Counted from the first letter of the stretch, positions 1 through 6,508 are shown. The stretch is 12,803 bases of DNA from an uncultured Oscillibacter sp. (GCA_910586735.1 CAJUJW010000069.1:1-12803), one strand, 5' to 3'. Program-made: numbers and translations. Notes: generated by a model from the sequence alone, not told the origin.

Positions 1-715
1 CCTCGTCGTCCCGGATGGCCTTGAAGGCCCGGCCGTAGGTGGAGTTGATCAGCAGGACGATGACCGCCACGCAGACCCCCGCCAGAAGGAAGGCCGCGAA
101 GGTGGACAGCCGCAGCACCGTCTCCCCGGCGGCGTTGGTGATGTTGAAGCTGGAGAAGGTGGGGAAGTTTTTCAGGGCGTTGGCCCCGTTGGTGACGGGC
201 CCCAGCTTATCCCACTGGAAGATGGCCCGGATAATCTCGCCGAAGCCCAGGGTGGCGATGGCCAGGTAGTCGCTCTTCAGCCGCAGCACCGGCAGTCCGA
301 TGAGCCAGGCCACGGCGGCGGCCACAAGGCCCCCCAGAATCAGCGCCGCCAGCACCCCCAGCACCAATCCCACGGCCCCGCCGCCGAACATCTCCGGCAG
401 GGAGAAGTTGATGGCGGAACCATTATATATATAGTATACGGACTCCCGCTGGGCGGTGGGAATGGTCAAAATGGCGTAGGTATACGCCCCCAGCAGCATG
501 AAGCCCGCCTGTCCCAGGGAGAACAGGCCCGTGAAGCCGTTCAGCAGGTTCATGGACACCGCCACCAGGGCGTACACCGCGCCCTTTTTCAGGGAGGTGA
601 ACAGCATGATGTTCTTGTTGGGGTCCAGGGTGTTCTCCAGGACCACCACCAGCGCCAGCAGCGCCGCGGCGCACAGCAGGGTAATCCAGGCGCTCTTGTT
701 TACCGTTTTCTTCAT
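1..715 (-). CDS. livM: Branched-chain amino acid ABC transporter permease LivM (partial, C-terminus off window)
   Basis: Second membrane subunit of a LIV-type ABC importer; with LivH it forms the channel through which leucine, isoleucine or valine enters the cell. The ATG at 715 follows an AGGGGGGCGG ribosome binding site and lies 14 nt after the livH stop, so the two are translated together. The 238 visible codons stay open to the window edge. They show an N-terminal membrane segment (about residues 7-27), then the family hallmark around NLLNGFTGLFSLGQAGFMLL (about 61-80), several more hydrophobic segments, and at the edge GRAFKAIRDDE, the beginning of the EAA-type cytoplasmic loop that docks on the ATPase. 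A full LivM has roughly 300-350 residues, so the last third is missing. The ATPase genes livG and livF would be expected next, beyond the left edge; that is inference from the usual gene order. Confidence 0.93.
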   Translation of the reverse strand, partial: MKKTVNKSAWITLLCAAALLALVVVLENTLDPNKNIMLFTSLKKGAVYALVAVSMNLLNGFTGLFSLGQAGFMLLGAYTYAILTIPTAQRESVYYIYNGSAINFSLPEMFGGGAVGLVLGVLAALILGGLVAAAVAWLIGLPVLRLKSDYLAIATLGFGEIIRAIFQWDKLGPVTNGANALKNFPTFSSFNITNAAGETVLRLSTFAAFLLAGVCVAVIVLLINSTYGRAFKAIRDDE

Positions 716-729
716 TCCGTCCGCCCCCC

Positions 730-1605
730 TTACACTTTGTCGGTGACCTTCTCGCCGAAGAGGCCCGTGGGCTTCACCACCAGGATGATAATCAGCAGGG
801 CGAAGGTAAAGGCGTCGGAGAAAATGCTCCAATTAGAGCCCTTGATGACGCTCTCGCAGATGCCGATGAGGAAGGCCCCCACCACGGCCCCGGGAATGGA
901 GCCGATGCCCCCGAACACCGCCGCCACGAAGGCCCGGAGGCCCGGCAGCGCGCCGGACAGGGGGACGATGGACTGGTAGTTGGTGAAGTACAGCACGGAA
1001 CCCACCGCCGCCAGGAAGGAGCCGATGATGAAGGTGACGGAGATGACCGCGTTGATTTTGATGCCCATGAGCTGGGCGGTCTCAAAGTCCTTGGCCACGG
1101 CCCGCATGGCCATGCCCACCTTGGTGTGGTTGATGAGCTGGGTCAGGGCCAGCACCAGAACCAGCACCAGCACCGGCGTAATCACCGTGACCCACTTGGT
1201 GGGAACGCCGAAGATGGTCACGGTGGCGGAGATGCCGGGAATCTCGGGGTACATCTGGGGCAGGCCGCCGGTGACGTAGGTGGCCAGGTTCTGGAGCAGG
1301 TAGCTGACGCCGATGGCGGAGATCATGACGCTCATCCGGGGCGCCTCCCGCAGGGGCTTGTAGGCCGCCCGCTCGATGACGAAGCCCAGAAGCACCGTCA
1401 GAACCAGCACCAGGGGAATGGCCGCCGCCAGGGGCATGCTGGCGGAGAGGTAGACCATCATCAGGCCCGCCACCATGAACACGTCGCCGTGGGCGAAGTT
1501 GATCAATCGCAGGATGCCGTAGACCATGGTGTACCCGATGGCGATGAGGGCGTACTGTCCGCCCAGGGACACGCCGGAGAGCAGGATGGAAATGGCGTAT
1601 TGCAC
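730..1605 (-). CDS. livH: Branched-chain amino acid ABC transporter permease LivH
   Basis: First membrane subunit of the LIV-type importer, 291 residues, the usual family length. It starts at GTG (1605) with the ribosome binding site AAGGGAGGG seven bases upstream. The N-terminus carries the LivH signature GYTMVYGILRLINFAHGDVF (about residues 24-43), and the EAA-like coupling loop GMAMRAVAKDFETAQLMGI lies at about 164-182. Eight or so hydrophobic segments span the protein; FGGIGSIPGAVVGAFLIGI (about 231-249) and the C-terminal KPTGLFGEK are also family hallmarks. livM follows after 14 nt. The 5' side is separated from livK by 167 nt holding two RNA hairpins, so the permease is probably made at lower levels than the binding protein. 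The assignment is secure; which branched-chain or related amino acid is preferred cannot be read from the sequence. Confidence 0.96.
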   Translation of the reverse strand: MQYAISILLSGVSLGGQYALIAIGYTMVYGILRLINFAHGDVFMVAGLMMVYLSASMPLAAAIPLVLVLTVLLGFVIERAAYKPLREAPRMSVMISAIGVSYLLQNLATYVTGGLPQMYPEIPGISATVTIFGVPTKWVTVITPVLVLVLVLALTQLINHTKVGMAMRAVAKDFETAQLMGIKINAVISVTFIIGSFLAAVGSVLYFTNYQSIVPLSGALPGLRAFVAAVFGGIGSIPGAVVGAFLIGICESVIKGSNWSIFSDAFTFALLIIILVVKPTGLFGEKVTDKV

Positions 1606-1666
1606 GAGGGAACCCTCCCTTGTTTTTTTATAATGTGTGGGACGCGCGGAGGCCGCGAAGGACCGT

Positions 1667-1697
1667 CTCGAAAAAGGCCGAACCAGCCCCTTTCGAG
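1667..1697 (-). promoter_or_regulatory. RNA hairpin 2 in the livK-livH intergenic region
   Basis: Arms CTCGAAAAAGGC (1667-1678) and GCCCCTTTCGAG (1686-1697) form a 12-pair stem around a 7-nt loop. Two positions pair only as G-U, and only in RNA made from the minus strand; in plus-strand RNA they would be A-C mismatches. The hairpin therefore belongs to the liv transcript. Its U-rich run lies inside the 3' arm rather than after it, so it is not a textbook terminator. A partial terminator, or an RNA stop that protects the livK message from 3' exonucleases, fits better. Confidence 0.55.
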
Positions 1698-1719
1698 GCG
1701 GCCCTGCGAAACACCGGAA

Positions 1720-1748
1720 CCTGCCGGAGGAAAAACTCCCCCGGCAGG
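1720..1748 (-). promoter_or_regulatory. RNA hairpin 1 downstream of the livK stop
   Basis: Arms CCTGCCGGAGG (1720-1730) and CCCCCGGCAGG (1738-1748) make an 11-pair stem with a 7-nt loop, beginning 25 nt after the livK stop codon. One pair is G-U in minus-strand RNA and A-C in plus-strand RNA, again tying it to the liv message. No U-tract follows, so full termination is unlikely. mRNA stabilisation or attenuation between the binding protein and permease genes is the likely role (inference). Confidence 0.55.
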
Positions 1749-1772
1749 TAACGGAAACGCGTGGTCGTAAAT

Positions 1773-2993
1773 TTATTTGGCCGTCTGGACGGTCTCCAGG
1801 GTCCAGGCCCCGGCGGCGTTGTCCGCCGTCTTGATATAGGCGGTATCCCGGATGGCGTCGCCCACGTCGTCAAAGGCAATTGCGCCGGAGACGCCGGTGT
1901 AGCTCAGGCTGGGCAGGGCGGCCTTGACGGCGGCCTTGTCGGGGGAACCGGCGGCCTTCAGGGCCTCCAGAGCCACATAGTAGGCGTCATAGCCCATGGC
2001 CGTCACCGCCGCGATGGTGTCGTCTCCTCCGTTGTTGGTCATGGCCGTGGAGTCCTCGTTCAGCCAGGCTTTGATGCCCTCGTCGAACTCAGGTGCGCCG
2101 CCCTCCTGGTAGAAGGTGGAGACATAGATCTGCACGTTGGAGCCCTGCGCGGCGGAGAGGACCTTGTTGCTGTCCAGGGTGTCGGAGCCCAGGATGGGAA
2201 TCTCCAGACCCATGGAGGCGGCCAGCTTCACGATCTGAGTGGAGTAGGCGATGGAGACGGGGCAGAAGATGACATCCGCGCCCTCGGCCACGGCCTTGTT
2301 CAGATAGGTGGAGAAGTCGGAGGTGTTGGTGGGGAAGGAGTCCTTCACGCAGGCGCCGTCGAAAGCCTGCTCAAAGTAGTTCAGAAGGCCCTGGTCGTAG
2401 TCGTTGCCCAGCTCGCCCAGGAGGTACGCCTTCTGCGCGGAGAACTTCTCCGTGGCGAAGTTGGCCAGAACGGTGCCCTGGAAGGGGTCCAGGAAGCAGA
2501 TGCGGAAGTAGTAGTCGTTGCCCGCGGTGACGCCGGGGTTCGTGCAGGTGACGCCGATGGCGGCCAGGCCCGCCTCGTCAAACACGGGGCCGCCGGCGAT
2601 GGACACGCCGGAACCGTAGGAGCCCAGAACCAGGCTCACGTCCTGGCTGACCAGCTGGCTGGCGGCGGTGGGCGCCTTGTCGGAAGAGGAGCCGTTGTCT
2701 GCGTAGACCAGCTCGACGCTATAGGTCTCGCCGCCGATTTCCACCGTGGGGGTTTCCTTGTTGGCGTACTGCATGCCCAGCATCTCCTGCTTGCCGCCCG
2801 CGCCGGAGTCGCCGGTGGCGGGCTCAAACACGCCGATGCGGACAACCTTGTCCCCGGCGCTGCCGGAGTCTGCGGGCTGGGAATCCCCGGCGGGCTGGGA
2901 GCTGCCGGAGTCGCCGGACCCGGAGTTGCCGCCGCAGGCGGCCAGGCTCAGGGCCATGGCCAGAACCAGAAGCATCGCGAAAAATTTCTTCAT
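1773..2993 (-). CDS. livK: Branched-chain amino acid ABC transporter substrate-binding lipoprotein LivK
   Basis: Extracellular ligand-binding lipoprotein that delivers branched-chain amino acids to LivH/LivM. From the chosen start it has 406 residues: a signal peptide MKKFFAMLLVLAMALSLAAC with lipobox LAAC and lipidated Cys20, a Gly/Ser/Asp-rich linker to about residue 50, then a type I periplasmic-binding fold beginning VVRIGVFEPATGDSGAGG. The ligand-contact stretches LGSYGSGVSIAGGPVFDEAG (about 126-145) and the segment near Tyr207 are typical of the LIV family. Two start codons are possible. The ATG at 3002 directly abuts the AGGAGG (3003-3008), leaving no spacer, whereas the ATG at 2993 sits nine bases downstream of it and still leaves a good signal peptide, so 2993 is preferred. 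It is the first gene of the liv operon. Related binding proteins can take amides or other amino acids, so the exact ligand is inferred. Confidence 0.93.
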   Translation of the reverse strand: MKKFFAMLLVLAMALSLAACGGNSGSGDSGSSQPAGDSQPADSGSAGDKVVRIGVFEPATGDSGAGGKQEMLGMQYANKETPTVEIGGETYSVELVYADNGSSSDKAPTAASQLVSQDVSLVLGSYGSGVSIAGGPVFDEAGLAAIGVTCTNPGVTAGNDYYFRICFLDPFQGTVLANFATEKFSAQKAYLLGELGNDYDQGLLNYFEQAFDGACVKDSFPTNTSDFSTYLNKAVAEGADVIFCPVSIAYSTQIVKLAASMGLEIPILGSDTLDSNKVLSAAQGSNVQIYVSTFYQEGGAPEFDEGIKAWLNEDSTAMTNNGGDDTIAAVTAMGYDAYYVALEALKAAGSPDKAAVKAALPSLSYTGVSGAIAFDDVGDAIRDTAYIKTADNAAGAWTLETVQTAK

Positions 2994-3002
2994 TCTTTTC
3001 AT

Positions 3003-3030
3003 CCTCCTATTTCAATAGGACCTTCGTCCC
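3003..3030 (-). promoter_or_regulatory. livK ribosome binding site within two alternative hairpins
   Basis: AGGAGG (complement of 3003-3008) is the livK ribosome binding site and favours the ATG at 2993. Four of its six bases lie in an inverted repeat of seven-base arms (3005-3011 and 3014-3020). A second small hairpin, arms 3017-3021 and 3026-3030 with loop GAAG, uses the same bases 3017-3020, so the two stems exclude each other. The first would hide the ribosome binding site and the second would free it. The pairing is visible; regulation is inference, and the stems are short. Confidence 0.4.
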
Positions 3031-3043
3031 TGGTATGCCGATT

Positions 3044-3072
3044 ATTTTACGTCCTTTCCCCCGGTTTTGCAA
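3044..3072 (-). promoter_or_regulatory. Sigma-A-type promoter of the liv operon
   Basis: Read on the minus strand: -35 TTGCAA (3067-3072), a 17-bp spacer, and -10 TAAAAT (3044-3049). Transcription would begin near 3037, giving a leader of about 40 nt before livK. It faces away from the chemoreceptor promoter about 215 bp further along. Confidence 0.7.
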
Positions 3073-3125
3073 GGTAAATTCTTCACAGAAAGATTCCCCG
3101 GATTCCGCCGCCTCCGAGGATTTCG

Positions 3126-3173
3126 TTTTCAAATCGACGCCGTTTTGTCCTCCTATGGAGGACATTTTGAAAA
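3126..3173. repeat. Nested inverted repeat between livK and the chemoreceptor gene
   Basis: The core is TGTCCTCC-TAT-GGAGGACA (3146-3164), a perfect 8-bp dyad. A second pair of arms lies outside it: TTTTCAAA (3126-3133) and TTTGAAAA (3166-3173). It sits between the two divergent promoters, clear of both -35 boxes, a position that suits an operator for a dimeric regulator. The rest of the 2994-3355 gap, apart from the promoters and livK leader listed, shows A/T-rich runs but no gene. Confidence 0.5.
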
Positions 3174-3287
3174 TCGCGGAAAAATAAACCGGCCTGCCGT
3201 CCGTCTCCGGCGGACATTCGTTTTCGTGATTTTGCTGAACCCCAAATTTTTTTCCAGAAAATTTCCCTGCCGGGCCGCCGGTTGTTA

Positions 3288-3315
3288 TTGCAATACCGCC
3301 GGATTATGGTATAAT
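3288..3315 (+). promoter_or_regulatory. Extended -10 promoter of the chemoreceptor gene
   Basis: -35 TTGCAA (3288-3293), a 16-bp spacer, and a perfect -10 TATAAT (3310-3315) preceded by TG in the extended -10 position. Transcription would start near 3322. This rules out the upstream in-frame ATG at 3314 as the chemoreceptor start, because that codon lies inside the -10 box. Confidence 0.85.
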
Positions 3316-3355
3316 GGTGTCATTGCTCTATGACAAGAACGGAGTGGGAGGAACC

Positions 3356-5014
3356 ATGACTATGCGTAAAAAAAGTATCAAAAGAACGGTATTGATCCGC
3401 GCTGTGGCGGCCCTGGTCTCGATTCTGTTGTTCAGCTTTGTGACCACGGCCAACATTCTGCGCATCCAGAGCGTTCAGAACAGCAACACCCGGGCGGCCG
3501 AGCTGCTCCAGCGGGCCCAGGGGGCGGAGACGGCCCACTATAAATGGGCCAGCAACCTCAGCAACGCCCTCTACGCCGGAGCCGAGTTCACCGGCAGCAC
3601 CGACCCCACCAAATGCACCCTGGGCCAGTGGATCTACGGGAACGACGAGATTACGGACCCCACAATCCTGGCCCTGCGCAACGAGCTGGAGCCCTTACAT
3701 AAGGAGATTCACCAGTCCGCCACCCACGTGCTGGACCTGCTGAAAAGCAGCCCCAAGGCGGCCCAGGACTACTACCAGGAGACCATCCTCTCCAACATCA
3801 GCACCCTGGTGGGCAAGCTGGACAAAATCGTGGAGCTGGAGACCAACGCCAACAACGACGGTCTGGCCCGGCTGCATACCCTGATTATCCAGATGCAGCT
3901 GGTGTGCTGCGTCTGCCTGGTGCTGGCCCTGATCTGCCTCATCGGCCTGGTGACCTTCGTCAGCAAGCACGTGGTGAAGCCCATCCTCCTCATCACGGAC
4001 CGGGCCCGTCCCCTCCAGGAGGGCCGCCTGGACCTGCAAATGGACTACCAGTCTGAAAACGAGCTGGGCGAGCTGGCCAAAACCCTGGAGGACTCCGTGG
4101 GCCTCATCCACAGCTATGTGGAGGACATCAACCGCATCATGGGCCAGCTGTCCCAGGGGAACTTCGATGTGGCCACCTCCACGCCTTACATCGGCGATTT
4201 CCAGTCCATTGAGTCGTCCCTGAACAGCTTTACCTCCACCATCTCTGAGACCCTGGGCTCCATCGTCCAGACCCAGGGCCGGGTGTCCAGCAACGCCGGG
4301 CAGCTCTCCAGCGGGGCCCAAGCCCTGGCCCAGGGGGCCACGGAGCAGGCCAGCGCCGTGGAGGAGCTGTACGCCACCCTGGACGACCTGTCTAAGAACG
4401 CGTCGCGAAACGTCCAGTCCGCCGCCGACGCCCTGGAGAAGGCCCGCCTCACCGGGGAGCAGGTCACCGTCAGCAGCCAGCAGATGGAGCAGATGGTCTC
4501 CGCCATGACGGACATCACCAAGTCCTCGGAACAGATCGGGCGGATCATCGCCACCATCGAGGACATCGCTTTCCAGACCAACATCCTGGCCCTGAACGCC
4601 GCCGTGGAGGCCGCCCGGGCGGGGTCCGCCGGCAAGGGCTTCGCCGTCGTCGCCGACGAGGTGCGCAGCCTGGCCACCCGGTCCGACGAGGCCGCCAAGG
4701 CCACCAAGGACCTGATCGACAACTCCGTCCAGGCCACGGAACAGGGCAGCCGCATCGTGGGCCAGGTCTCCCAGTCCCTGAAAAAGACCATGGAGCTGGT
4801 GATGCAGTCCAACACCACCATCAACACCATCGCCGAGGCGGTCCAGGCGGAATCCGCCTCCATCGCCCAGGTGACGGAGGGCATCGGCCAGATTTCCGCC
4901 GTGGTCCAGACCAACTCCGCCAGCAGCGAGGAGTCCGCCGCCGTCAGCTCCGAGCTCTTCGAGGAGGTCCACAAGCTGGAGTACGAGACCCAGAAGTTCC
5001 AGCTCAAGCGCTGA
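3356..5014 (+). CDS. Methyl-accepting chemotaxis protein with extracytoplasmic CZB domain
   Basis: Membrane chemoreceptor, 552 residues, that would signal through CheA/CheW to the flagellar motor or another output. The ATG at 3356 follows GGAGG (3347-3351) by 4 nt; ATG 3362 is an alternative. Order: TM1 (about 13-33), external region 34-180, TM2 (about 181-201), HAMP (about 202-254), a second HAMP-like linker ending in YIGDFQSIESSLNSF (about 278-292), then the cytoplasmic coiled-coil signalling domain, with its conserved tip DIAFQTNILALNAAVEAARA (about 403-422). The external part matches the chemoreceptor zinc-binding (CZB) fold: His61 (AHYKW), Cys87 (KCTLGQWIYG), His115 and His119 (LHKEIH) are the expected four zinc ligands. 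CZB domains of known function sense hypochlorous acid or zinc through the Cys. No C-terminal CheR-docking pentapeptide is present, and no che or flagellar gene is nearby, so it is an orphan receptor. The family is certain; the signal it detects is inferred. Confidence 0.95.
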   Translation: MTMRKKSIKRTVLIRAVAALVSILLFSFVTTANILRIQSVQNSNTRAAELLQRAQGAETAHYKWASNLSNALYAGAEFTGSTDPTKCTLGQWIYGNDEITDPTILALRNELEPLHKEIHQSATHVLDLLKSSPKAAQDYYQETILSNISTLVGKLDKIVELETNANNDGLARLHTLIIQMQLVCCVCLVLALICLIGLVTFVSKHVVKPILLITDRARPLQEGRLDLQMDYQSENELGELAKTLEDSVGLIHSYVEDINRIMGQLSQGNFDVATSTPYIGDFQSIESSLNSFTSTISETLGSIVQTQGRVSSNAGQLSSGAQALAQGATEQASAVEELYATLDDLSKNASRNVQSAADALEKARLTGEQVTVSSQQMEQMVSAMTDITKSSEQIGRIIATIEDIAFQTNILALNAAVEAARAGSAGKGFAVVADEVRSLATRSDEAAKATKDLIDNSVQATEQGSRIVGQVSQSLKKTMELVMQSNTTINTIAEAVQAESASIAQVTEGIGQISAVVQTNSASSEESAAVSSELFEEVHKLEYETQKFQLKR

Positions 5015-5023
5015 TTCACAGAC

Positions 5024-5055
5024 AAGCCGCCTGGATGTCCTCCAGGCGGCTTTTT
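5024..5055 (+). terminator. Intrinsic terminator of the chemoreceptor gene
   Basis: A 12-bp perfect stem, AAGCCGCCTGGA (5024-5035) with TCCAGGCGGCTT (5041-5052), closes a 5-nt loop and runs into TTTTT (5051-5055). It begins 10 nt after the chemoreceptor stop. In the opposite direction the same hairpin follows the small minus-strand gene, but that side has only a weak U-tract (TTGTCT), so it would be a poorer terminator there. Confidence 0.92.
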
Positions 5056-5056
5056 C

Positions 5057-5239
5057 TCACTCCAGCAGTCCGGCCCGCCGCATCTGGGCAGTCTTGGACT
5101 GGAGGCGGGCGAAGGAGGTCACGGTGTCGTCCGCCTCCAGCAACGCCTGCGCCTCCGGGGACAGGGTCTGGAAAAACTCATAGGCCGAGAGGTCCTGGTC
5201 CAGCAGGTCCTCCAGGCTCAGATATTCCTCGTCATACAT
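5057..5239 (-). CDS. Small acidic protein of unknown function (60 residues)
   Basis: No family name is recognised. The evidence that it is a real gene is its near-ideal ribosome binding site GGAGGTGA, five bases before the ATG at 5239, an open frame to the TGA at 5057, and a composition unlike the shadow frames around it. The protein starts MYDEEYLSLEDLLDQD, is strongly acidic in its first 40 residues and ends in a short basic stretch with KTAQMRRAGLL. It has no Cys, membrane segment or signal peptide and looks mostly helical, with SPEAQALLEADDTVTSFARL as a likely helix-turn-helix-shaped hairpin (not a DNA-binding claim). Similar short acidic proteins of the form SLxDLLxQDxxAxxFFxxL are, from memory, frequent in Clostridia. 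It converges on the chemoreceptor gene and shares its terminator hairpin; it diverges from the GNAT gene with only 48 nt between start codons. Confidence 0.72.
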   Translation of the reverse strand: MYDEEYLSLEDLLDQDLSAYEFFQTLSPEAQALLEADDTVTSFARLQSKTAQMRRAGLLE

Positions 5240-5270
5240 TTCTGTCACCTCCGGACTTAGAATGCCCGGA

Positions 5271-5299
5271 TTTTTAAGGAGGCCGCCATGGAATTTCAA
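5271..5299 (-). promoter_or_regulatory. Candidate promoter of the 60-residue protein
   Basis: On the minus strand: TTGAAA (-35, 5294-5299), a 17-bp spacer, TAAAAA (-10, 5271-5276). Transcription would start near 5264, leaving a leader of about 25 nt that contains the ribosome binding site. The elements overlap the start codon and ribosome binding site of the divergent GNAT gene. The -10 matches consensus at only four of six positions. Confidence 0.4.
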
Positions 5300-5728
5300 A
5301 CAATTTCTGACAGTAAGCGCCGCTTCCTCCCCTTGCTCCTCCTGGGGGACGAGCAGGAGGACATGATAGAGCGCTATCTGGATCGCGGGACCCTCTGGGC
5401 CCTGTACGACGGCGGCGTCCTCCGGTGCGTGTGCGTGGTGACGGAGGAGGGCGGCGGGGACTTTGAGATCAAAAACCTCGCCGTGGCCCCGGAGAGCCAG
5501 CGGCGAGGTTATGGCAGAGCTATGGTGGAGCACGTGGCCCGGCAGTGCCGGGGGCGGCGGCTTCTGGCGGGCACCGGGGACAGCCCGCTGACGGTGCCGT
5601 TCTACCAGGCGTGCGGCTTCCGGGAGGACCACCGCATTCCCAATTTCTTCACCGGGAACTACGACCACCCCATTTACGAGGCGGGGCGGCTGCTGACGGA
5701 TATGGTGGTGTTTGCCATGCCGCTGTAG
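5288..5728 (+). CDS. GNAT-family N-acetyltransferase
   Basis: Cytoplasmic enzyme expected to move an acetyl group from acetyl-CoA to an amine; the substrate is unknown. 146 residues, the usual size for a single GNAT domain. The ATG at 5288 follows a perfect AAGGAGG by five bases. Motif A is clear: the strand FEIKNLAVAP (59-68) leads into the acetyl-CoA pyrophosphate loop QRRGYG (71-76) and helix RAMVEHVARQ. Motif B follows as LTVPFYQACGFRED (101-114), with Tyr106 at the position that often acts as general acid. The C-terminal NFFTGNYDHPIYEAG (119-133) recurs in one branch of GNATs. It runs opposite to the small acidic gene behind it and converges on the lipoprotein gene, so it is probably transcribed alone. 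A TAGAAT at 5258-5263 could be its -10, but no good -35 accompanies it. Confidence 0.92.
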   Translation: MEFQTISDSKRRFLPLLLLGDEQEDMIERYLDRGTLWALYDGGVLRCVCVVTEEGGGDFEIKNLAVAPESQRRGYGRAMVEHVARQCRGRRLLAGTGDSPLTVPFYQACGFREDHRIPNFFTGNYDHPIYEAGRLLTDMVVFAMPL

Positions 5729-5731
5729 GGC

Positions 5732-6478
5732 TCAGGCGTAGAAGGATAGGGTGCCGTAGTATTTGCAGACGGTGGACGTATCATAGTCGGACTTATAGGA
5801 GTCGAAGACTTCCGGCCCGTAGCGCAGGAGGAAGTAGTCCAGGTCGTGGAGCTTTTTGTACACGTTGTTCACGTGCTCCATTTCGTGGCCCTTGGCCAGT
5901 TCCATTTCCTCCGCCAGATAGCGCAGTTCGGCTTTCAGGTCCTCGTTTTGGGCGGACGCCTCCAGCTCCTCCATTAAGGAGATGAAATCGTCCGCGGCGT
6001 AACGGTTCTCCACCGAGACCGGCGAGGCGTACTTGCCGTAAAATTCATCCTCCGTAAGGCCCTCCCTCGCGCAGACGGCCTCCATGTCCAGGCCGCCGTC
6101 GTAAGCCCATCCTATCTGGATTTCCCCCGTTCGGTCGAAATAGTTCCAATACAGGCTGTCCGGGTCCTCCAGCTTCCCGAAGAGATTGTCGTAAAGATAG
6201 CCCTGCTCCAGCCACAGGTTGGCGGTTTTCACGGCCTCGGCCAGCCGGCCGGCCTGTTCCATGCCCTCCAGCGCCGCTTCCCGGGCGGCCAATACCGCCT
6301 CCTTGGCGGGGTATTCTGGGCGTTCCGCTTGGATATCCGCCGTCCCGGTCTCCTTCGAGACAATGGGGGCGGGGGACTCGGGCGGGGCGCTTTCCGCGCC
6401 GCTGGCCGCGGTGGAGGCGCAGCCTGTCAGCAGGAGGGTGAGAAGGCAGATGCGCGTCAGAGTTTGAAAGCGCCGCAT
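5732..6478 (-). CDS. Lipoprotein of unknown function
   Basis: A 248-residue secreted lipoprotein; I do not recognise the family. The signal peptide MRRFQTLTRICLLTLLLTGC ends in the lipobox LLTGC with lipidated Cys20, followed by an Ala/Ser/Pro/Glu-rich linker to about residue 55. The mature domain is strongly acidic and mostly helical: a long helix at about 58-90, a Trp/Tyr-rich segment with YWNYFDRTGEIQIGWAYDGG (110-129), an acidic helix at 161-200, and a C-terminal stretch HEMEHVNNVYKKLHDLDYFL (198-217) followed by LRYGPEVF that looks like its conserved core. The HEMEH run resembles a metalloprotease HExxH only loosely (HEMEH does fit H-E-x-x-H), and no supporting motif is seen, so no activity is claimed. 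The ATG at 6478 has AGGGGG eight bases upstream. Its TGA lies 3 nt from the GNAT stop on the other strand. Confidence 0.88.
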   Translation of the reverse strand: MRRFQTLTRICLLTLLLTGCASTAASGAESAPPESPAPIVSKETGTADIQAERPEYPAKEAVLAAREAALEGMEQAGRLAEAVKTANLWLEQGYLYDNLFGKLEDPDSLYWNYFDRTGEIQIGWAYDGGLDMEAVCAREGLTEDEFYGKYASPVSVENRYAADDFISLMEELEASAQNEDLKAELRYLAEEMELAKGHEMEHVNNVYKKLHDLDYFLLRYGPEVFDSYKSDYDTSTVCKYYGTLSFYA

Positions 6479-6508
6479 AGCGGGTTCCCCCTTTTCAAAA
6501 TTTTCCTG

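Noticed and set aside
1761..3077. Long plus-strand frame opposite livK, rich in Gly, Val and Ala.
   Set aside because: It is the mirror of livK codons with GC-rich third positions, has no recognisable domain, and the livK frame is clearly the coding one.
3314..3355. An upstream ATG at 3314 would extend the chemoreceptor by 14 residues.
   Set aside because: It lies within the -10 box (3310-3315), upstream of the expected transcription start, and lacks a ribosome binding site. The ATG at 3356 has GGAGG close by.
3695..4972. Long minus-strand frame opposite the chemoreceptor gene.
   Set aside because: Gly/Leu/Asp/His-rich composition typical of antisense to a GC-rich gene. The plus strand encodes an unmistakable chemoreceptor.
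5235..5263. TAGAAT (5258-5263) as a -10 for the GNAT gene.
   Set aside because: At 16-18 bp upstream there is only TACATT-like sequence, a poor -35, and no TGn. Not strong enough to list.
5250..5275. TCCGG / CCGGA arms followed by TTTTT upstream of the GNAT gene, considered as a terminator or attenuator.
   Set aside because: The stem has five pairs with an 11-nt loop, too weak. The sequence is better explained by two facing ribosome binding sites and a candidate promoter.
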